The notes below the pieces were generated by a model. That model saw only the letters and a list, made by a program, of their open reading frames with translations, ran no database searches and was not told where the DNA came from. Source: Agrobacterium tumefaciens (lineage in GTDB: Bacteria > Pseudomonadota > Alphaproteobacteria > Rhizobiales > Rhizobiaceae). From it: a stretch of DNA of 64,000 bases. The first letter of the stretch is position 1, and the number at the start of each line of letters is the position of its first letter. This document shows positions 52,179 to 60,790 of this stretch, in pieces. Location: contig NZ_WJOK01000002.1 of the NCBI RefSeq assembly GCF_009649785.1, positions 62,001 through 126,000 on the forward strand, written 5' to 3'. Made by a program: the position numbers and the translations under genes.

Positions 52179-53648
52179 GGATGTCTTTTCCATCTCGTCG
52201 AGCGCGGTGGCCAGGCGTTTTTCCTCGCCATAATAGCGCGCGCGATCCCAGAAATGGGGTTTGCTGATGCCCGTGGAGACGTGCTTGCCGATCAGCTTGC
52301 CATGCGCGTCTTCGCCGTCAATTTCGTATCGCATCAGATCCTGGGTCACGATGACGTCGCCTTCCATGCCGATCACTTCGGTGATCTGCGTTATGCGGCG
52401 TGAGCCGTCGCGAAGGCGCTGGGCCTGAATGACGATATCGATAGAGCCCGAGATGATTTCGCGTACCGTCTTTGCCGGCAGGGTAAACCCGCCCATGGCA
52501 ATCATCGATTCGATACGGCTGAGGCATTCCCGCGGCGTATTGGCGTGGAGCGTTCCCATCGATCCGTCATGGCCGGTGTTCATCGCCTGAAGAAGGTCGA
52601 AAACCTCCGGTCCACGCACTTCGCCGACGATGATACGTTCAGGCCGCATACGAAGGCAGTTCTTGATCAGATCACGCATGGTGATCTCGCCTTCACCTTC
52701 GATATTCGGCGGGCGCGTTTCCAGCCTCACCACATGCGGTTGCTGCAGTTGCAGTTCGGCGGTGTCCTCACAGGTGATGACGCGTTCATCCTTGTCGATG
52801 AAGCTCGTCAGGCAATTGAGAAGCGTGGTCTTGCCCGAGCCGGTACCACCAGAGATGACGACATTGCAGCGGACGCGGCCGATGATCTTGAGCAGGGTCG
52901 CGCCTTCAGGCGTGATCGCGCCGAAACGCACCAGCTGGTCTAGCGTGAGCTTGTCCTTCTTGAATTTTCGGATCGTAAGCGCCGGACCATCGATGGCGAG
53001 CGGTGGTGCGATGACGTTGACACGCGATCCATCGGGTAAGCGGGCGTCGCATATCGGGCTCGATTCGTCCACGCGTCGGCCGACCTGGCTGACGATGCGC
53101 TGGCAGATGGAAAGCAATTGACCATTGTCACGGAACCGTATGTCGGATTCGATGGTCTTGCCGCCGACTTCGATGAAGGTCTGGCCGGAACCGTTGACCA
53201 TGATATCGGCAATATCATCGCGTGCGAGAAGCGGCTCCAGAGGGCCATAACCAAGAACGTCGTTGCAAATGTCTTCGAGCAGCTCTTCCTGCTCGGCGAT
53301 GGACATGGCGAAATTCTTGATCGTGATGATGTCGTTGACGATATCACGAATTTCCTCGCGTGCGCTCTCCGCGTCGAGCTTGGCGAGCTGCGAAAGGTCG
53401 ATCGTATCGATGAGCGCGGAAAAGACCTGGCCCTTGGTATTGTAATAATCTTCCGTGCGGGCACGCTTTTTCTGCGGCGATTGCATGGGAGATTGTGCCT
53501 GCCGCGTTGCAGGCGATTGGCCGGGCTCCAAAGTGTCGATCGCCAGAGATCGCGGCTCAGGTGTTGCCTTCACCTGCTGTATGGCAGGCGCGACAAAATC
53601 CGGCTTTATGGTTCTGGCTGGGCCTTCTGGCCCGCGTTTTCCGAACAT
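52176..53648 (-). CDS. cpaF: Tad pilus assembly ATPase TadA/CpaF
   Basis: 490 residues, VirB11/GspE-type ATPase that powers both extension and retraction of Tad pili. A Gln/Pro-rich N-terminal region of about 65 residues precedes the domain. Walker A SGGTGSGKTT at about 266-275, Asp box CEDTAELQLQQPHVVRLETRPPN, His-box region and Walker B RIIVGEVRGPEVFDLLQAMNTGHDGSMGTLHAN are intact. The stop codon TAG lies in the terminal inverted repeat of the adjoining repeat element. ctpG by position. Confidence 0.96.
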   Translation of the reverse strand: MFGKRGPEGPARTIKPDFVAPAIQQVKATPEPRSLAIDTLEPGQSPATRQAQSPMQSPQKKRARTEDYYNTKGQVFSALIDTIDLSQLAKLDAESAREEIRDIVNDIITIKNFAMSIAEQEELLEDICNDVLGYGPLEPLLARDDIADIMVNGSGQTFIEVGGKTIESDIRFRDNGQLLSICQRIVSQVGRRVDESSPICDARLPDGSRVNVIAPPLAIDGPALTIRKFKKDKLTLDQLVRFGAITPEGATLLKIIGRVRCNVVISGGTGSGKTTLLNCLTSFIDKDERVITCEDTAELQLQQPHVVRLETRPPNIEGEGEITMRDLIKNCLRMRPERIIVGEVRGPEVFDLLQAMNTGHDGSMGTLHANTPRECLSRIESMIAMGGFTLPAKTVREIISGSIDIVIQAQRLRDGSRRITQITEVIGMEGDVIVTQDLMRYEIDGEDAHGKLIGKHVSTGISKPHFWDRARYYGEEKRLATALDEMEKTS

Positions 53649-53681
53649 CGGCGTTTCCGTCTAAAGGCCCAGAAAGGGAGC

Positions 53682-54968
53682 CTATTTGCGCTTGAGAATA
53701 TTCTTGAGCTTGTCCAGACCGCCGCGCTTGTTTTTGCGCAGAATGGTACGGCCTGTAATGGTATGGGCAATTTGCGAGAACGTTTCCGCGATCTGGGATT
53801 TTTCGTCCATCTCGCTGATCATGCGACCGCTGTTGGCGGCATTTCCGAACAGCTGGGTGTCGAACGGAATGATGGCGACCGGCTCGATTTCCAGTGGGTC
53901 GAGAAAATCCGCAGGGGCGATCTCCGGGCGTTTCGGCATGCCGACCTGATTGAGAACGAGATGCGGTAACTTGTCGTTGGGTCTCAGTTTTATCAGCGCG
54001 TCGAACAGGTTCTTCGTATTGCGCAGGTTTGCGAGATCCGGAACCGCCGTAATGACCACCTCGTCGGCTTCCGCAAGCACCGCTCGCGTCCAGTCACACC
54101 ATTGATGGGGAAGGTCGAGAACCGCGACGGGCGCACTGCGCTGCAGGACCTCAAGAATCGGCAGAAACGCCTGACGATCGAAATCATAGGTCCTGTCGAG
54201 GAGAGAGGGTGCGGCCAAAAGTGAGAGGTGGTCGGAACATTTCGTCAGCAGACGGTCGAGGAACACCTCGTCCAGCCGTTCCGGCGAAAACACCGCTTCC
54301 GCCATGCCCTGAGCGGGATCCTGATCGAAATCGATGTTGGCCGTGCCATAGGCAAGATCCATATCCGCCAGAATGGTTTCGGTGGAGAAGAGGGTGGAGA
54401 TGCCGAAGGCGCAATTATGCGCGATCGTCGACGAGCCCACCCCGCCTTTGGCACCGATGAAGGCAATGTTGCGACCGAGCGGCTCCGCTTCCGGATCAAC
54501 GAAGATCGTCGCGATCGAGGCCAATAGATCGGCCATGTTGATCGGTGCGACGAGATATTCGGAAATGCCGTTACGGATGAGATCGCGATAAAGCGTTATG
54601 TCGTTGTGCCGGCCAACGATGATGACACGGGTGGTGGGGTCGCAGACCTCTGCCAGAGGAGCGAGATCATCCAGCAGAGAAGACGGTGAGCTTGCTGTTT
54701 CGAGAACGATGAGGTTGGGCGTTGGTGAGGCGGAAAACATCGTCGCCGCCGCGTTGATGTCGCCCTTGGTTACCCGCAGGGTGACCTTGCTCATCCGCCT
54801 GTCACTGGACAAGGCATCCATCACGCGCTGCATGTTTTCGCTGACGCAGAAGGCATGGACGGATATGCGGGGCAAGGGCCGCAGGCGATCCATATCCGAG
54901 GCACGCGGCGCCGGCTGTTCGGCTTCCGCGTCGCCGCTTGACTTGATATCGTATTCTACAGCGCTCAT
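53682..54968 (-). CDS. cpaE: Tad pilus localisation ATPase-like protein CpaE/TadZ
   Basis: 428 residues. An atypical receiver-like domain (about 50-180) precedes a ParA/MinD-like domain. The deviant Walker motif reads KGGVGSST: the signature Lys at the start is kept but the P-loop Lys is Ser, as in other CpaE/TadZ proteins, so ATP hydrolysis is doubtful. CpaE places the pilus machine in the cell. The ATG at 54968 has AGGAAAG upstream and is preferred over an upstream in-frame start. ctpF by position. Confidence 0.93.
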   Translation of the reverse strand: MSAVEYDIKSSGDAEAEQPAPRASDMDRLRPLPRISVHAFCVSENMQRVMDALSSDRRMSKVTLRVTKGDINAAATMFSASPTPNLIVLETASSPSSLLDDLAPLAEVCDPTTRVIIVGRHNDITLYRDLIRNGISEYLVAPINMADLLASIATIFVDPEAEPLGRNIAFIGAKGGVGSSTIAHNCAFGISTLFSTETILADMDLAYGTANIDFDQDPAQGMAEAVFSPERLDEVFLDRLLTKCSDHLSLLAAPSLLDRTYDFDRQAFLPILEVLQRSAPVAVLDLPHQWCDWTRAVLAEADEVVITAVPDLANLRNTKNLFDALIKLRPNDKLPHLVLNQVGMPKRPEIAPADFLDPLEIEPVAIIPFDTQLFGNAANSGRMISEMDEKSQIAETFSQIAHTITGRTILRKNKRGGLDKLKNILKRK

Positions 54969-55002
54969 TGTCTTTCCTGCCCTGACAATTGTTGGAACCG
55001 CG

Positions 55003-55695
55003 TCAATTTGGCGTCGCCGTGTTTTTGCCGCTGCGATAGGCGTCAATCACCACCGCTCGGCGCTCCGCGTCGATCGGACTCATGCCACGCGGGCCAACCA
55101 GATCCATGGGGTTGGCAACCTGTGCCGCGAGATTGCTCTGGGAGGCACATCCGAAATTGTACCAGTTCTTGTTGGCAAAGGTATTGTCGGAAAGGTCTTC
55201 GGGCCATTGACCGCATTGCCCGGTCATGGCGGTAACGGCCACATAACTCAGTCGAATGGGGGCGGCGTCGCCATTCGGGGATGCAGCGTAACGTGTTTCC
55301 ATGATCTTGCCAGAAGGCACACCAGCGCCGGAAAGCGCGGAGCGGATTTGTCTCGCCATTTTTGAAGCCGCTGCCGAGTTGGCTGATCCCGATGGCATCT
55401 GGATGTTGACGATACCGGTCGACATCGAGGCGTAATTCTGGGCGAAACCACGGACATTATCCGCCATTGCCGTGGTCAGCCGGCTATCGCCTGCTGAAAC
55501 CGGAATATCCAGCGAATGCTCGGCTTCCGAGAGGGTGATCGGATGGCGCGTGCGGTAGTCGTCAGGAATGGCGTTGGTCGTCATCGGGTCGCGTGCGCAA
55601 CCCTGCAACAGGCCGGCGGCAAGCGCCACCATGGCGACGAGACCTGCCCGTCTGCCCGGCAGGCTTGAGGAAAAGGAAGAAGGGTTTTCCTGCAT
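55003..55695 (-). CDS. cpaD: Tad pilus lipoprotein CpaD
   Basis: 230 residues. The lipobox LLQGC lies after a hydrophobic stretch, giving an outer-membrane-associated lipoprotein. Family segments are YRTRHPITLSEAEHSLDIPVSAG, the GVPSGKIMETRYAA region and NFGCASQSNLAAQVANPMDLVGPRGMSPIDAERR. The ATG at 55695 is chosen for its AGGAA ribosome site and for a normal leader length; an ATG at 55755 overlaps the cpaC stop by four bases but would make an unusually long leader. ctpE by position. Confidence 0.88.
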   Translation of the reverse strand: MQENPSSFSSSLPGRRAGLVAMVALAAGLLQGCARDPMTTNAIPDDYRTRHPITLSEAEHSLDIPVSAGDSRLTTAMADNVRGFAQNYASMSTGIVNIQMPSGSANSAAASKMARQIRSALSGAGVPSGKIMETRYAASPNGDAAPIRLSYVAVTAMTGQCGQWPEDLSDNTFANKNWYNFGCASQSNLAAQVANPMDLVGPRGMSPIDAERRAVVIDAYRSGKNTATPN

Positions 55696-55751
55696 GACGT
55701 TTCCTGCCCGGACCGGGCTTGCTCTGAGGACGAGATTTCGTGCGTGTGTCG

Positions 55752-57335
55752 TCATTTGTAGATGAACCCCACTGATCCCTGATAGGGAGCCGCCTGAACC
55801 TGGTCCTTGCGGCCATAGACCTTGTTGACACGGTTCATGAAATACATGGCGGCATCGTTTTCCGGGTTGAAGTTGTCATCCGGCCGGGCGATCTGGTTGC
55901 GCGCAACAGGACGTACCAGATAGGGCGTTGCTATAATGACAAGCTCTGTCTCGTTGCGGATGAAATCCTTGCTGCGGAAAAGCGTGCCGAAGATCGGGAC
56001 TTTGGAAATGCCGGGAAGTCCTGACATGGCCTGGCGAATATTGTCCTGGACAAGACCTGCGATCACAATCGAGCCACCGGACGGAAGTTCGACTGTTGTC
56101 GATGTCTCGCGTTTGCGGATCGACATGTAGGTGGAGCCTGGGATCGTGCGGCCCGCATTTCCGGTTACAACGTTGCCTTCATATGTCGGCTCGGAAACAT
56201 TGGTCTCGATTTTAAGGCTGATCCGTCCCGGTGAAAGCACGACGGGCCTGAAGTTCAACGTGATGCCGTAGTCGACCGTGTTGGTGGTACGCGTTATGGT
56301 TGGCTGGCCCGTTTCCTTGTCGATGGTAACCTCCTGCTCTGCAGGCAGACGGAAATCGCCCCCCACGTAGAACTTGGCCTGTTCGCCGGAGATGGCGGTA
56401 AGACTTGGTTCGGCCAGAGTGCGCACGACACCCGCCTGTTCCATGGCGTTGAGATAGGAAGCAAAGTTGAGCGAGCCGGAGCCAATCGCGCCACTGGCTA
56501 TTCGCGACGCACCGCTAATTGCATTTCCGAGATTGGACGGATTTGAAAATTCGAAACCGTTATTGCTTGTCGAGCTGCTGATGGAACCATTGAAGCCAAG
56601 CTGTTTCAGCACCTGCCGGCTAACTTCAGCTACGGTGACTTTCAGCGTCACCTGATCTTCGCCCTCAATCGTCAGCATATTGACGATCTGCGATGTCTGG
56701 CGGTTTTCGGCAAAAATCGCAGCGTCACCGCCGTTATTGCCGCCCGTCAGCGATATGTTGCGGGTAGTGGCTTCGCCGCCTTTCAGGAATGCTTCGGCAA
56801 GCTGGACAGCGCGTGCCGAATCCTGAGGTGTGCGCACTGATCCCGTGAGAACGATGTTGTCCGAAACGATCTCTACCTTGATGTCCGATTCGGGAATGAA
56901 ACGACGGATATTGGCCTCAAGCCCGGAGATATCGCGCTCGACCTCAAGATCAAGACTGACGATTTCGCGCCCGCCATCTCCGAAAATGAAGATATTGGTC
57001 TGGCCCACCGTTTTTCCGAACAGATAGATGCGCTTGGACGTACGGGTTACGGCATCGGCAAGGCTCGGATCGGCGACGAGAATATCATGGGCATCCTCCG
57101 GCAGATCGATGACCAGTGCCTTGTTGAGACCGAGCTTCAGGCGCTTGCGAATGCCACTACCGCTTTCGGTGATCCGCACGATGCTCGCGCTTTGAGCCTC
57201 GGCTTCGCTGATACGCAAAAACGCGGGTGAGTGCTGACCCGGAATACCTGAAAAAGCCAGGCAAAATGCAAGGCTGCCCGCCATCGAGGAACGCAGGTGT
57301 TGTTTAATGCGCTTTGCCATGGAACCCCCGGTCAT
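55752..57335 (-). CDS. cpaC: Tad pilus secretin CpaC/RcpA
   Basis: 527 residues. Signal peptide near the N-terminus, then a secretin-N/BON-like region (LKLGLNKALVIDLPEDAHDILVADPSLADAV) and the C-terminal secretin domain (VVRTLAEPSLTAISGEQAKFYVGGDFRLP, GSIVIAGLVQDNIRQAMSGLPGISKVPIFGTLFRSKDF). It forms the outer-membrane pore for the pilus. The ATG at 57335 has GGGAG seven bases upstream and overlaps the cpaB stop (ATGA); an ATG at 57320 is possible. ctpD by position. Confidence 0.95.
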   Translation of the reverse strand: MTGGSMAKRIKQHLRSSMAGSLAFCLAFSGIPGQHSPAFLRISEAEAQSASIVRITESGSGIRKRLKLGLNKALVIDLPEDAHDILVADPSLADAVTRTSKRIYLFGKTVGQTNIFIFGDGGREIVSLDLEVERDISGLEANIRRFIPESDIKVEIVSDNIVLTGSVRTPQDSARAVQLAEAFLKGGEATTRNISLTGGNNGGDAAIFAENRQTSQIVNMLTIEGEDQVTLKVTVAEVSRQVLKQLGFNGSISSSTSNNGFEFSNPSNLGNAISGASRIASGAIGSGSLNFASYLNAMEQAGVVRTLAEPSLTAISGEQAKFYVGGDFRLPAEQEVTIDKETGQPTITRTTNTVDYGITLNFRPVVLSPGRISLKIETNVSEPTYEGNVVTGNAGRTIPGSTYMSIRKRETSTTVELPSGGSIVIAGLVQDNIRQAMSGLPGISKVPIFGTLFRSKDFIRNETELVIIATPYLVRPVARNQIARPDDNFNPENDAAMYFMNRVNKVYGRKDQVQAAPYQGSVGFIYK

Positions 57336-58138
57336 TGCGATGCTCCCTGTCCGGCTTTGACGATCGAACCGGATTTGATCACCTGAATCTCCGGCTGCCC
57401 GGAGCCGCCGTTGAGAAGGTAACCTGCTGAAAGCGTGTCGTTTTCCTGCGCATCGGCGACTGAGCGCAAAGCCAGCGTAAGGCGATCCGCCATCTGTTGC
57501 GCCACGGTGATGATTTTGGCCTGTTCGGGTGTGAGTTCGAGCGTTGCGGTTGCACCCACAACGGCTGAGGTGCCGTCCTCGCCTTCCTTGATCTGCTGGT
57601 CGATCGCCAGAACACGGACATTGTTCAAAACATTTTCAGTTAAAAAATGACCTGAATCGCCCTTGCGGACCATGATGACATCGACTCGGTCATTCGGCAG
57701 CACGAAACCGCCAGCACCTGTCGAGACGGAAATTTCCGTGGCGACGGCGCGTTTGCCGGCCGGCAAAAGCGAGGACATGATGCGGGTGCTGGAATCGACC
57801 ACTTTTTCAGGCCGTACCGGCTCGCCCTGAAACAAAGGCAGCCGCACGACAGCGCCGGATAGTTCGGTTATGGCGTTCGGGTTTTTCGCTTCCGTTATGA
57901 AGCTGTCGATGACGTTACCAGTGGGCCAGGGCGTCCAGTGTACCGAACTATCGTTCAGGCGGCTGCCAACGGGTAGGTTGACCGAGGAAACGAGAACGTT
58001 AACCGTCGGTTCCTTCTCTATGATCGTTTCCGCTTTTTCGATGACCTGCTTCGCGCCGGAAATCTGCATGGCAACGATGCCGGCAAGACCGGCGGCGACC
58101 AGGGCAACGGAGAGAATGACGATACGCGACGGTTTCAT
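57332..58138 (-). CDS. cpaB: Tad pilus assembly protein CpaB/RcpC
   Basis: 268 residues. One N-terminal membrane helix (RIVILSVALVAAGLAGIVAMQISG), then a periplasmic SAF/antifreeze-like domain (VLVSSVNLPVGSRLNDSSVHWTPWP) and the CpaB domain (VATEISVSTGAGGFVLPNDRVDVIMVRKG, ATLELTPEQAKIITVAQQMADRLTLALRS). It supports the secretin in the periplasm. Overlaps cpaC by four bases. ctpC by position. Confidence 0.94.
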   Translation of the reverse strand: MKPSRIVILSVALVAAGLAGIVAMQISGAKQVIEKAETIIEKEPTVNVLVSSVNLPVGSRLNDSSVHWTPWPTGNVIDSFITEAKNPNAITELSGAVVRLPLFQGEPVRPEKVVDSSTRIMSSLLPAGKRAVATEISVSTGAGGFVLPNDRVDVIMVRKGDSGHFLTENVLNNVRVLAIDQQIKEGEDGTSAVVGATATLELTPEQAKIITVAQQMADRLTLALRSVADAQENDTLSAGYLLNGGSGQPEIQVIKSGSIVKAGQGASQ

Positions 58139-58263
58139 GCTCGATCCTTGAGGGAATCAGATTCTTCTCCCGTCAGGATGGCCCGTCATTGGTATAATTA
58201 TGGTTAATATTATGCTTGGATTTCTGGTTAACAAGCCTTTAACCTGCAGTGAACGCAGATTTC

Positions 58264-58776
58264 TCAGGAAAGACTTGCGATGGCGGCTTTCACAATTGGT
58301 GTTTCGCCATAGGTCAAAAGCCCGGCAATGGCGATGCCTATGCCATAGGGGATTTTCTTCGCAACCAGCAGGGAATCCGGAATGGGAATGCCGGCCGCCA
58401 TGATTTCCTGCGAGCGCGATCGCAGAAGCAGGATTCCAAGCGTCAAGACACCGCCGATCAATGTCACTGCAAGTAGAAAGTCTACGAGAGAAATGTTGAA
58501 GCCGTACCACACTGCCGCTCCCGTCAACAGCTTGGCGTCGCCCCCGCCCATAACATTTGCAGCGAATAGGGTGAAACAGCCAAGAAAAACGGCCAATCCG
58601 GCAGCAAGACTCAAGCCGAAAGTGTGTAAATTCATTCCCGCCAGTGGCGCGACGAAAGCGAAAGAAAGCAAAAGCACGACAGCTATCACGTTGGGAATCG
58701 TCATGCTGAAGAGATCGTTAAGGGCAGCAAAACTCAGGCAAAGCGGAACGATGAGGAAAATCGCTGCGATAACCAT
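58264..58776 (-). CDS. cpaA: Prepilin peptidase CpaA/TadV
   Basis: 170 residues, A24 aspartic peptidase with six hydrophobic segments. Both catalytic aspartates are present, D21 in ALNDLFSMTIPN and D80 in VMGGGDAKLL (GxGD motif). It cleaves the leader of the Flp pilin. It lies 95 bases after the pilin gene with a strong hairpin in between, and 125 bases before cpaB. ctpB by position. Confidence 0.93.
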   Translation of the reverse strand: MVIAAIFLIVPLCLSFAALNDLFSMTIPNVIAVVLLLSFAFVAPLAGMNLHTFGLSLAAGLAVFLGCFTLFAANVMGGGDAKLLTGAAVWYGFNISLVDFLLAVTLIGGVLTLGILLLRSRSQEIMAAGIPIPDSLLVAKKIPYGIGIAIAGLLTYGETPIVKAAIASLS

Positions 58777-58812
58777 AAGTAGAATTCCCTTGCGATTCGG
58801 TTTTGGTTCAAT

Positions 58813-58856
58813 CCAAGAAAATACAGGTGATGTCCCAGCGGATCATCACCTGTATT
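58813..58856 (-). terminator. Strong stem-loop behind the pilin gene
   Basis: AATACAGGTGATG (58820-58832) and CATCACCTGTATT (58844-58856) are perfect 13-bp inverted repeats around an 11-base loop. On the minus strand the stem is followed by TTCTTGG, making a run TATTTTCTT at the base. It lies between the pilin stop and cpaA, where it could partly terminate transcription and stabilise the abundant pilin mRNA. Confidence 0.75.
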
Positions 58857-58871
58857 GTACTGTCAGTAAAA

Positions 58872-59063
58872 TCAAACGCCGCCGGTAGAAGCCTTGGAAT
58901 TCGTAAACTGAGTACTGATGTAATCAAAGGTCGTCTTGAGTTTGCTGCCAACGGTTGTGGCGCCGCCAACGATAGCGACAGAAATAAGCGCAGCAATCAG
59001 GCCGTATTCAATTGCCGTTGCGCCGGACTCATCCTTCAGGAAGCGAGCGAAAATCTTGGTCAT
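58872..59063 (-). CDS. Flp/Fap-type pilin (type IVb)
   Basis: 63 residues. Short basic leader MTKIFARFLKDESG, processing site G14/A15, then ATAIEYGLIAALISVAIVGGATTVG with Glu and Tyr at mature positions 5 and 6, as in Flp pilins. The mature pilin has 49 residues. AGGAG precedes the ATG. It is the first gene of the Tad operon and corresponds by position to ctpA of the Agrobacterium common pilus. Confidence 0.95.
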   Translation of the reverse strand: MTKIFARFLKDESGATAIEYGLIAALISVAIVGGATTVGSKLKTTFDYISTQFTNSKASTGGV

Positions 59064-59481
59064 GGGTCTCTCCTAACTCTTGTGTTGTGTTCAGCACGCC
59101 GACAACTGTTTTCCGTTGTTCGGTTGCGTTCAAATTACAGGTGAGCGATTTCCAAGCGCTTAAAGAAGAGGATTAATCCAAAGTAAACGACAGGATGAGT
59201 TTCTCTTGGTAAACAAAACAAAAAAGTATTGTCTCTATTTTTATAGTTGCTGATAAACAAATATATTCCAGAGACTGTCAGTTTCTTATTTCCGGCAAAG
59301 TGTCCTCCCGGTGAGACATAGATGTTCAGTTTTGGTGCGGGACAGCGAGAGCCTCGAAAATATTGCCATGTCAGGCATGGTTACCGTTCACATTAGGGGC
59401 CTCTATCATTTAACGCTTCATTCACTAAAAACACGCATTCTGCTGCACAGTAAGTGCGGGTAGTGAGCAGGGGCGAAACGC
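59064..59481. promoter_or_regulatory. Divergent AT-rich control region of the pilin gene
   Basis: 418 bases without a supported gene, between the leftward pilin gene and the rightward secretin-N-like gene. It is clearly more AT-rich than its surroundings from about 59150 to 59290. TTAATCCAAAGTAAAC at 59173-59188 fits the CtrA pattern TTAA-N7-TTAAC with one mismatch, and TAAAC recurs at 59210 and 59253. Pilin promoters in Caulobacter are CtrA-controlled; here this is only a candidate. Confidence 0.45.
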
Positions 59482-59892
59482 GTGTCATCCGGAAAACTGG
59501 CGAAAATCGTGGTCGGCTTGTCCGTCATCCTATCGGGTTCGTTACAGCCTGTTTTTGCTCAGGAAGATATATTGCGCGTTTCGATGAACCACGCCCGTGT
59601 CCTTCGCCTCGACCGCCCGGTAAGCAAGGTTATTGTCGGCAACTCGAAAGTCGCCGATGCGACGGTGGCCGATGCCACCACGATCGTGCTGACCGGGCGC
59701 AGTTTCGGCACGACGAATCTTGTTCTTCTCGATGCCGAGGGCAATCCAATCGTCGATGAGCGCATTCTCGTCTCCATCGATGAGGGCAATACGGTTCGCG
59801 TTTTTCGACAAACGGAACGGACCGTGCTTTCCTGTACGCCGAATTGCGAACAGCATTCGCAAAACAGTGGCGACAAAGACGCCCAGCCTTAA
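59482..59892 (+). CDS. Stand-alone secretin-N/pilus-assembly N-terminal domain protein
   Basis: 136 residues. Signal peptide (cleavage near PVFAQ), then one domain ILRVSMNHARVLRLDRPVSKVIVGNSKVADATV... resembling the N-terminal domain of the nearby CpaC secretin (LNKALVIDLPEDAHDILVADPSLADAV). It lacks the pore domain. The C-terminus has two cysteines (LSCTPNCEQ) and a polar tail. Starts at a GTG with GGGG upstream. Divergent from the pilin gene. It may sit on or modulate the secretin; function untested. Confidence 0.8.
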   Translation: MSSGKLAKIVVGLSVILSGSLQPVFAQEDILRVSMNHARVLRLDRPVSKVIVGNSKVADATVADATTIVLTGRSFGTTNLVLLDAEGNPIVDERILVSIDEGNTVRVFRQTERTVLSCTPNCEQHSQNSGDKDAQP

Positions 59893-60132
59893 GCGAACTA
59901 CAACCCAATACCAGGTCTGAATATATCGGAATTCCGCGCGCGAGAATGGCTGGCATTTTGTCAAAGTGACAAAGGCTTAGTGCTCGTCCTGGGCAGTATT
60001 TTTATGGGAAAAATCGGGGTTGATCGCCAGCAAAACGAAAAACCGCAACATGTTCCCCTGCGTTTTGCAGGAGGACTGAATGTTGCTGTTTTTTCGTCTA
60101 AGTGTTTGATCTGGCTAAGATCAAAAATGGAA

Positions 60133-60219
60133 TGGTGCCCAGAAGAGGACTCGAACCTCCACACCCTTGCGAGTACCAGCACCTGAAGCTGGCGCGTCTA
60201 CCAATTCCGCCATCTGGGC
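60133..60219 (-). tRNA. tRNA-Leu (anticodon CAG)
   Basis: On the minus strand the gene begins GCCCAGATGGCGGAATTGG and ends in TCTGGGC-A-CCA with encoded CCA. The anticodon arm is CCAGC-TTCAGGT-GCTGG, so the anticodon is CAG and the tRNA reads CUG. A long variable arm (TACTCGCAAGGGTG) and T-arm GGTTCGAGTCC are present, typical of class II tRNA-Leu. It stands alone; no integrated element was seen next to it. Confidence 0.97.
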
Positions 60220-60339
60220 GACGGAGAGCGATGTACGAGGGCAGCCGCCCGGTGTCAACAGACTTTTTGAACTTTTATGACGATCATTGATTTTAAAGGG
60301 AAAAAACTTGGTTAGACGCTGTTGAAACATGTTGCCGCG

Positions 60340-60645
60340 TCAATTGTCGAGCCCTTCATGCTTCGTCCTGTCGACGTGACCTAGGTCCCGTTCCGGGTCG
60401 ATGACATCGCGGATTCTCTGTTTGAGCTCTTTTGGACCGGGGAAACCGCCATCGCGCTTGCGCTCCCATATGGTTTCACCATCAACGGTGATCTCGAACA
60501 GGCCACCCGTTGAGGGAATGAGGCTGACTTCGCCGATGTCAGAAGCGAAGGTTTGCAAAATCTCCTGCGCCATCCATCCCGCACGAAGCAGCCAGTTGCA
60601 TTGTGTGCAGTAGCGGATGGTTATGCGGGGCTTGGTCTCGGCCAT
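60340..60645 (-). CDS. SelT/SelW/SelH-type (Rdx family) thioredoxin-like protein
   Basis: 101 residues. The CxxC redox motif is YCTQCNW (C13, C16); the domain continues with LRAGWMAQEILQTF, VSLIPSTGGLFEITVDGETIWERKRDGGFPGPKELKQRIRD. Rdx proteins have a thioredoxin-like fold and presumed redox function. Cys replaces selenocysteine at the active site. The ATG at 60645 is preferred; a longer open frame upstream is not supported. Divergent from doxX. Confidence 0.88.
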   Translation of the reverse strand: MAETKPRITIRYCTQCNWLLRAGWMAQEILQTFASDIGEVSLIPSTGGLFEITVDGETIWERKRDGGFPGPKELKQRIRDVIDPERDLGHVDRTKHEGLDN

Positions 60646-60690
60646 GATCACGTCTCCTTCAGCGCCCGATGACAATAATGCTCACGATAA

Positions 60691-60704
60691 TGTCAACTAT
60701 GACA
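60691..60704. promoter_or_regulatory. Inverted repeat in the Rdx-DoxX divergent promoter
   Basis: TGTCA-ACTA-TGACA is a perfect 5-bp inverted repeat midway between the two divergent starts, a possible operator for a shared regulator. Confidence 0.35.
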
Positions 60705-60790
60705 CTCATGTTTTTACCTGCGGCATGCTTGTTCTTATCATGCTGCTTTGCGAACAGATAAGCCATCGAAGGCTAAAACGCGGAGATCCC

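Noticed and set aside
59980-60186. 68-residue rightward open frame ending in PEEDSNLHTLASTST
   Set aside because: Its C-terminal part is the antisense reading of the tRNA-Leu gene, a well-known false protein; no ribosome site of note.
60133-60219. tRNA-Leu as an integration site of a genomic island
   Set aside because: No integrase gene, no repeated tRNA 3' end and no change of gene type next to it in the window.
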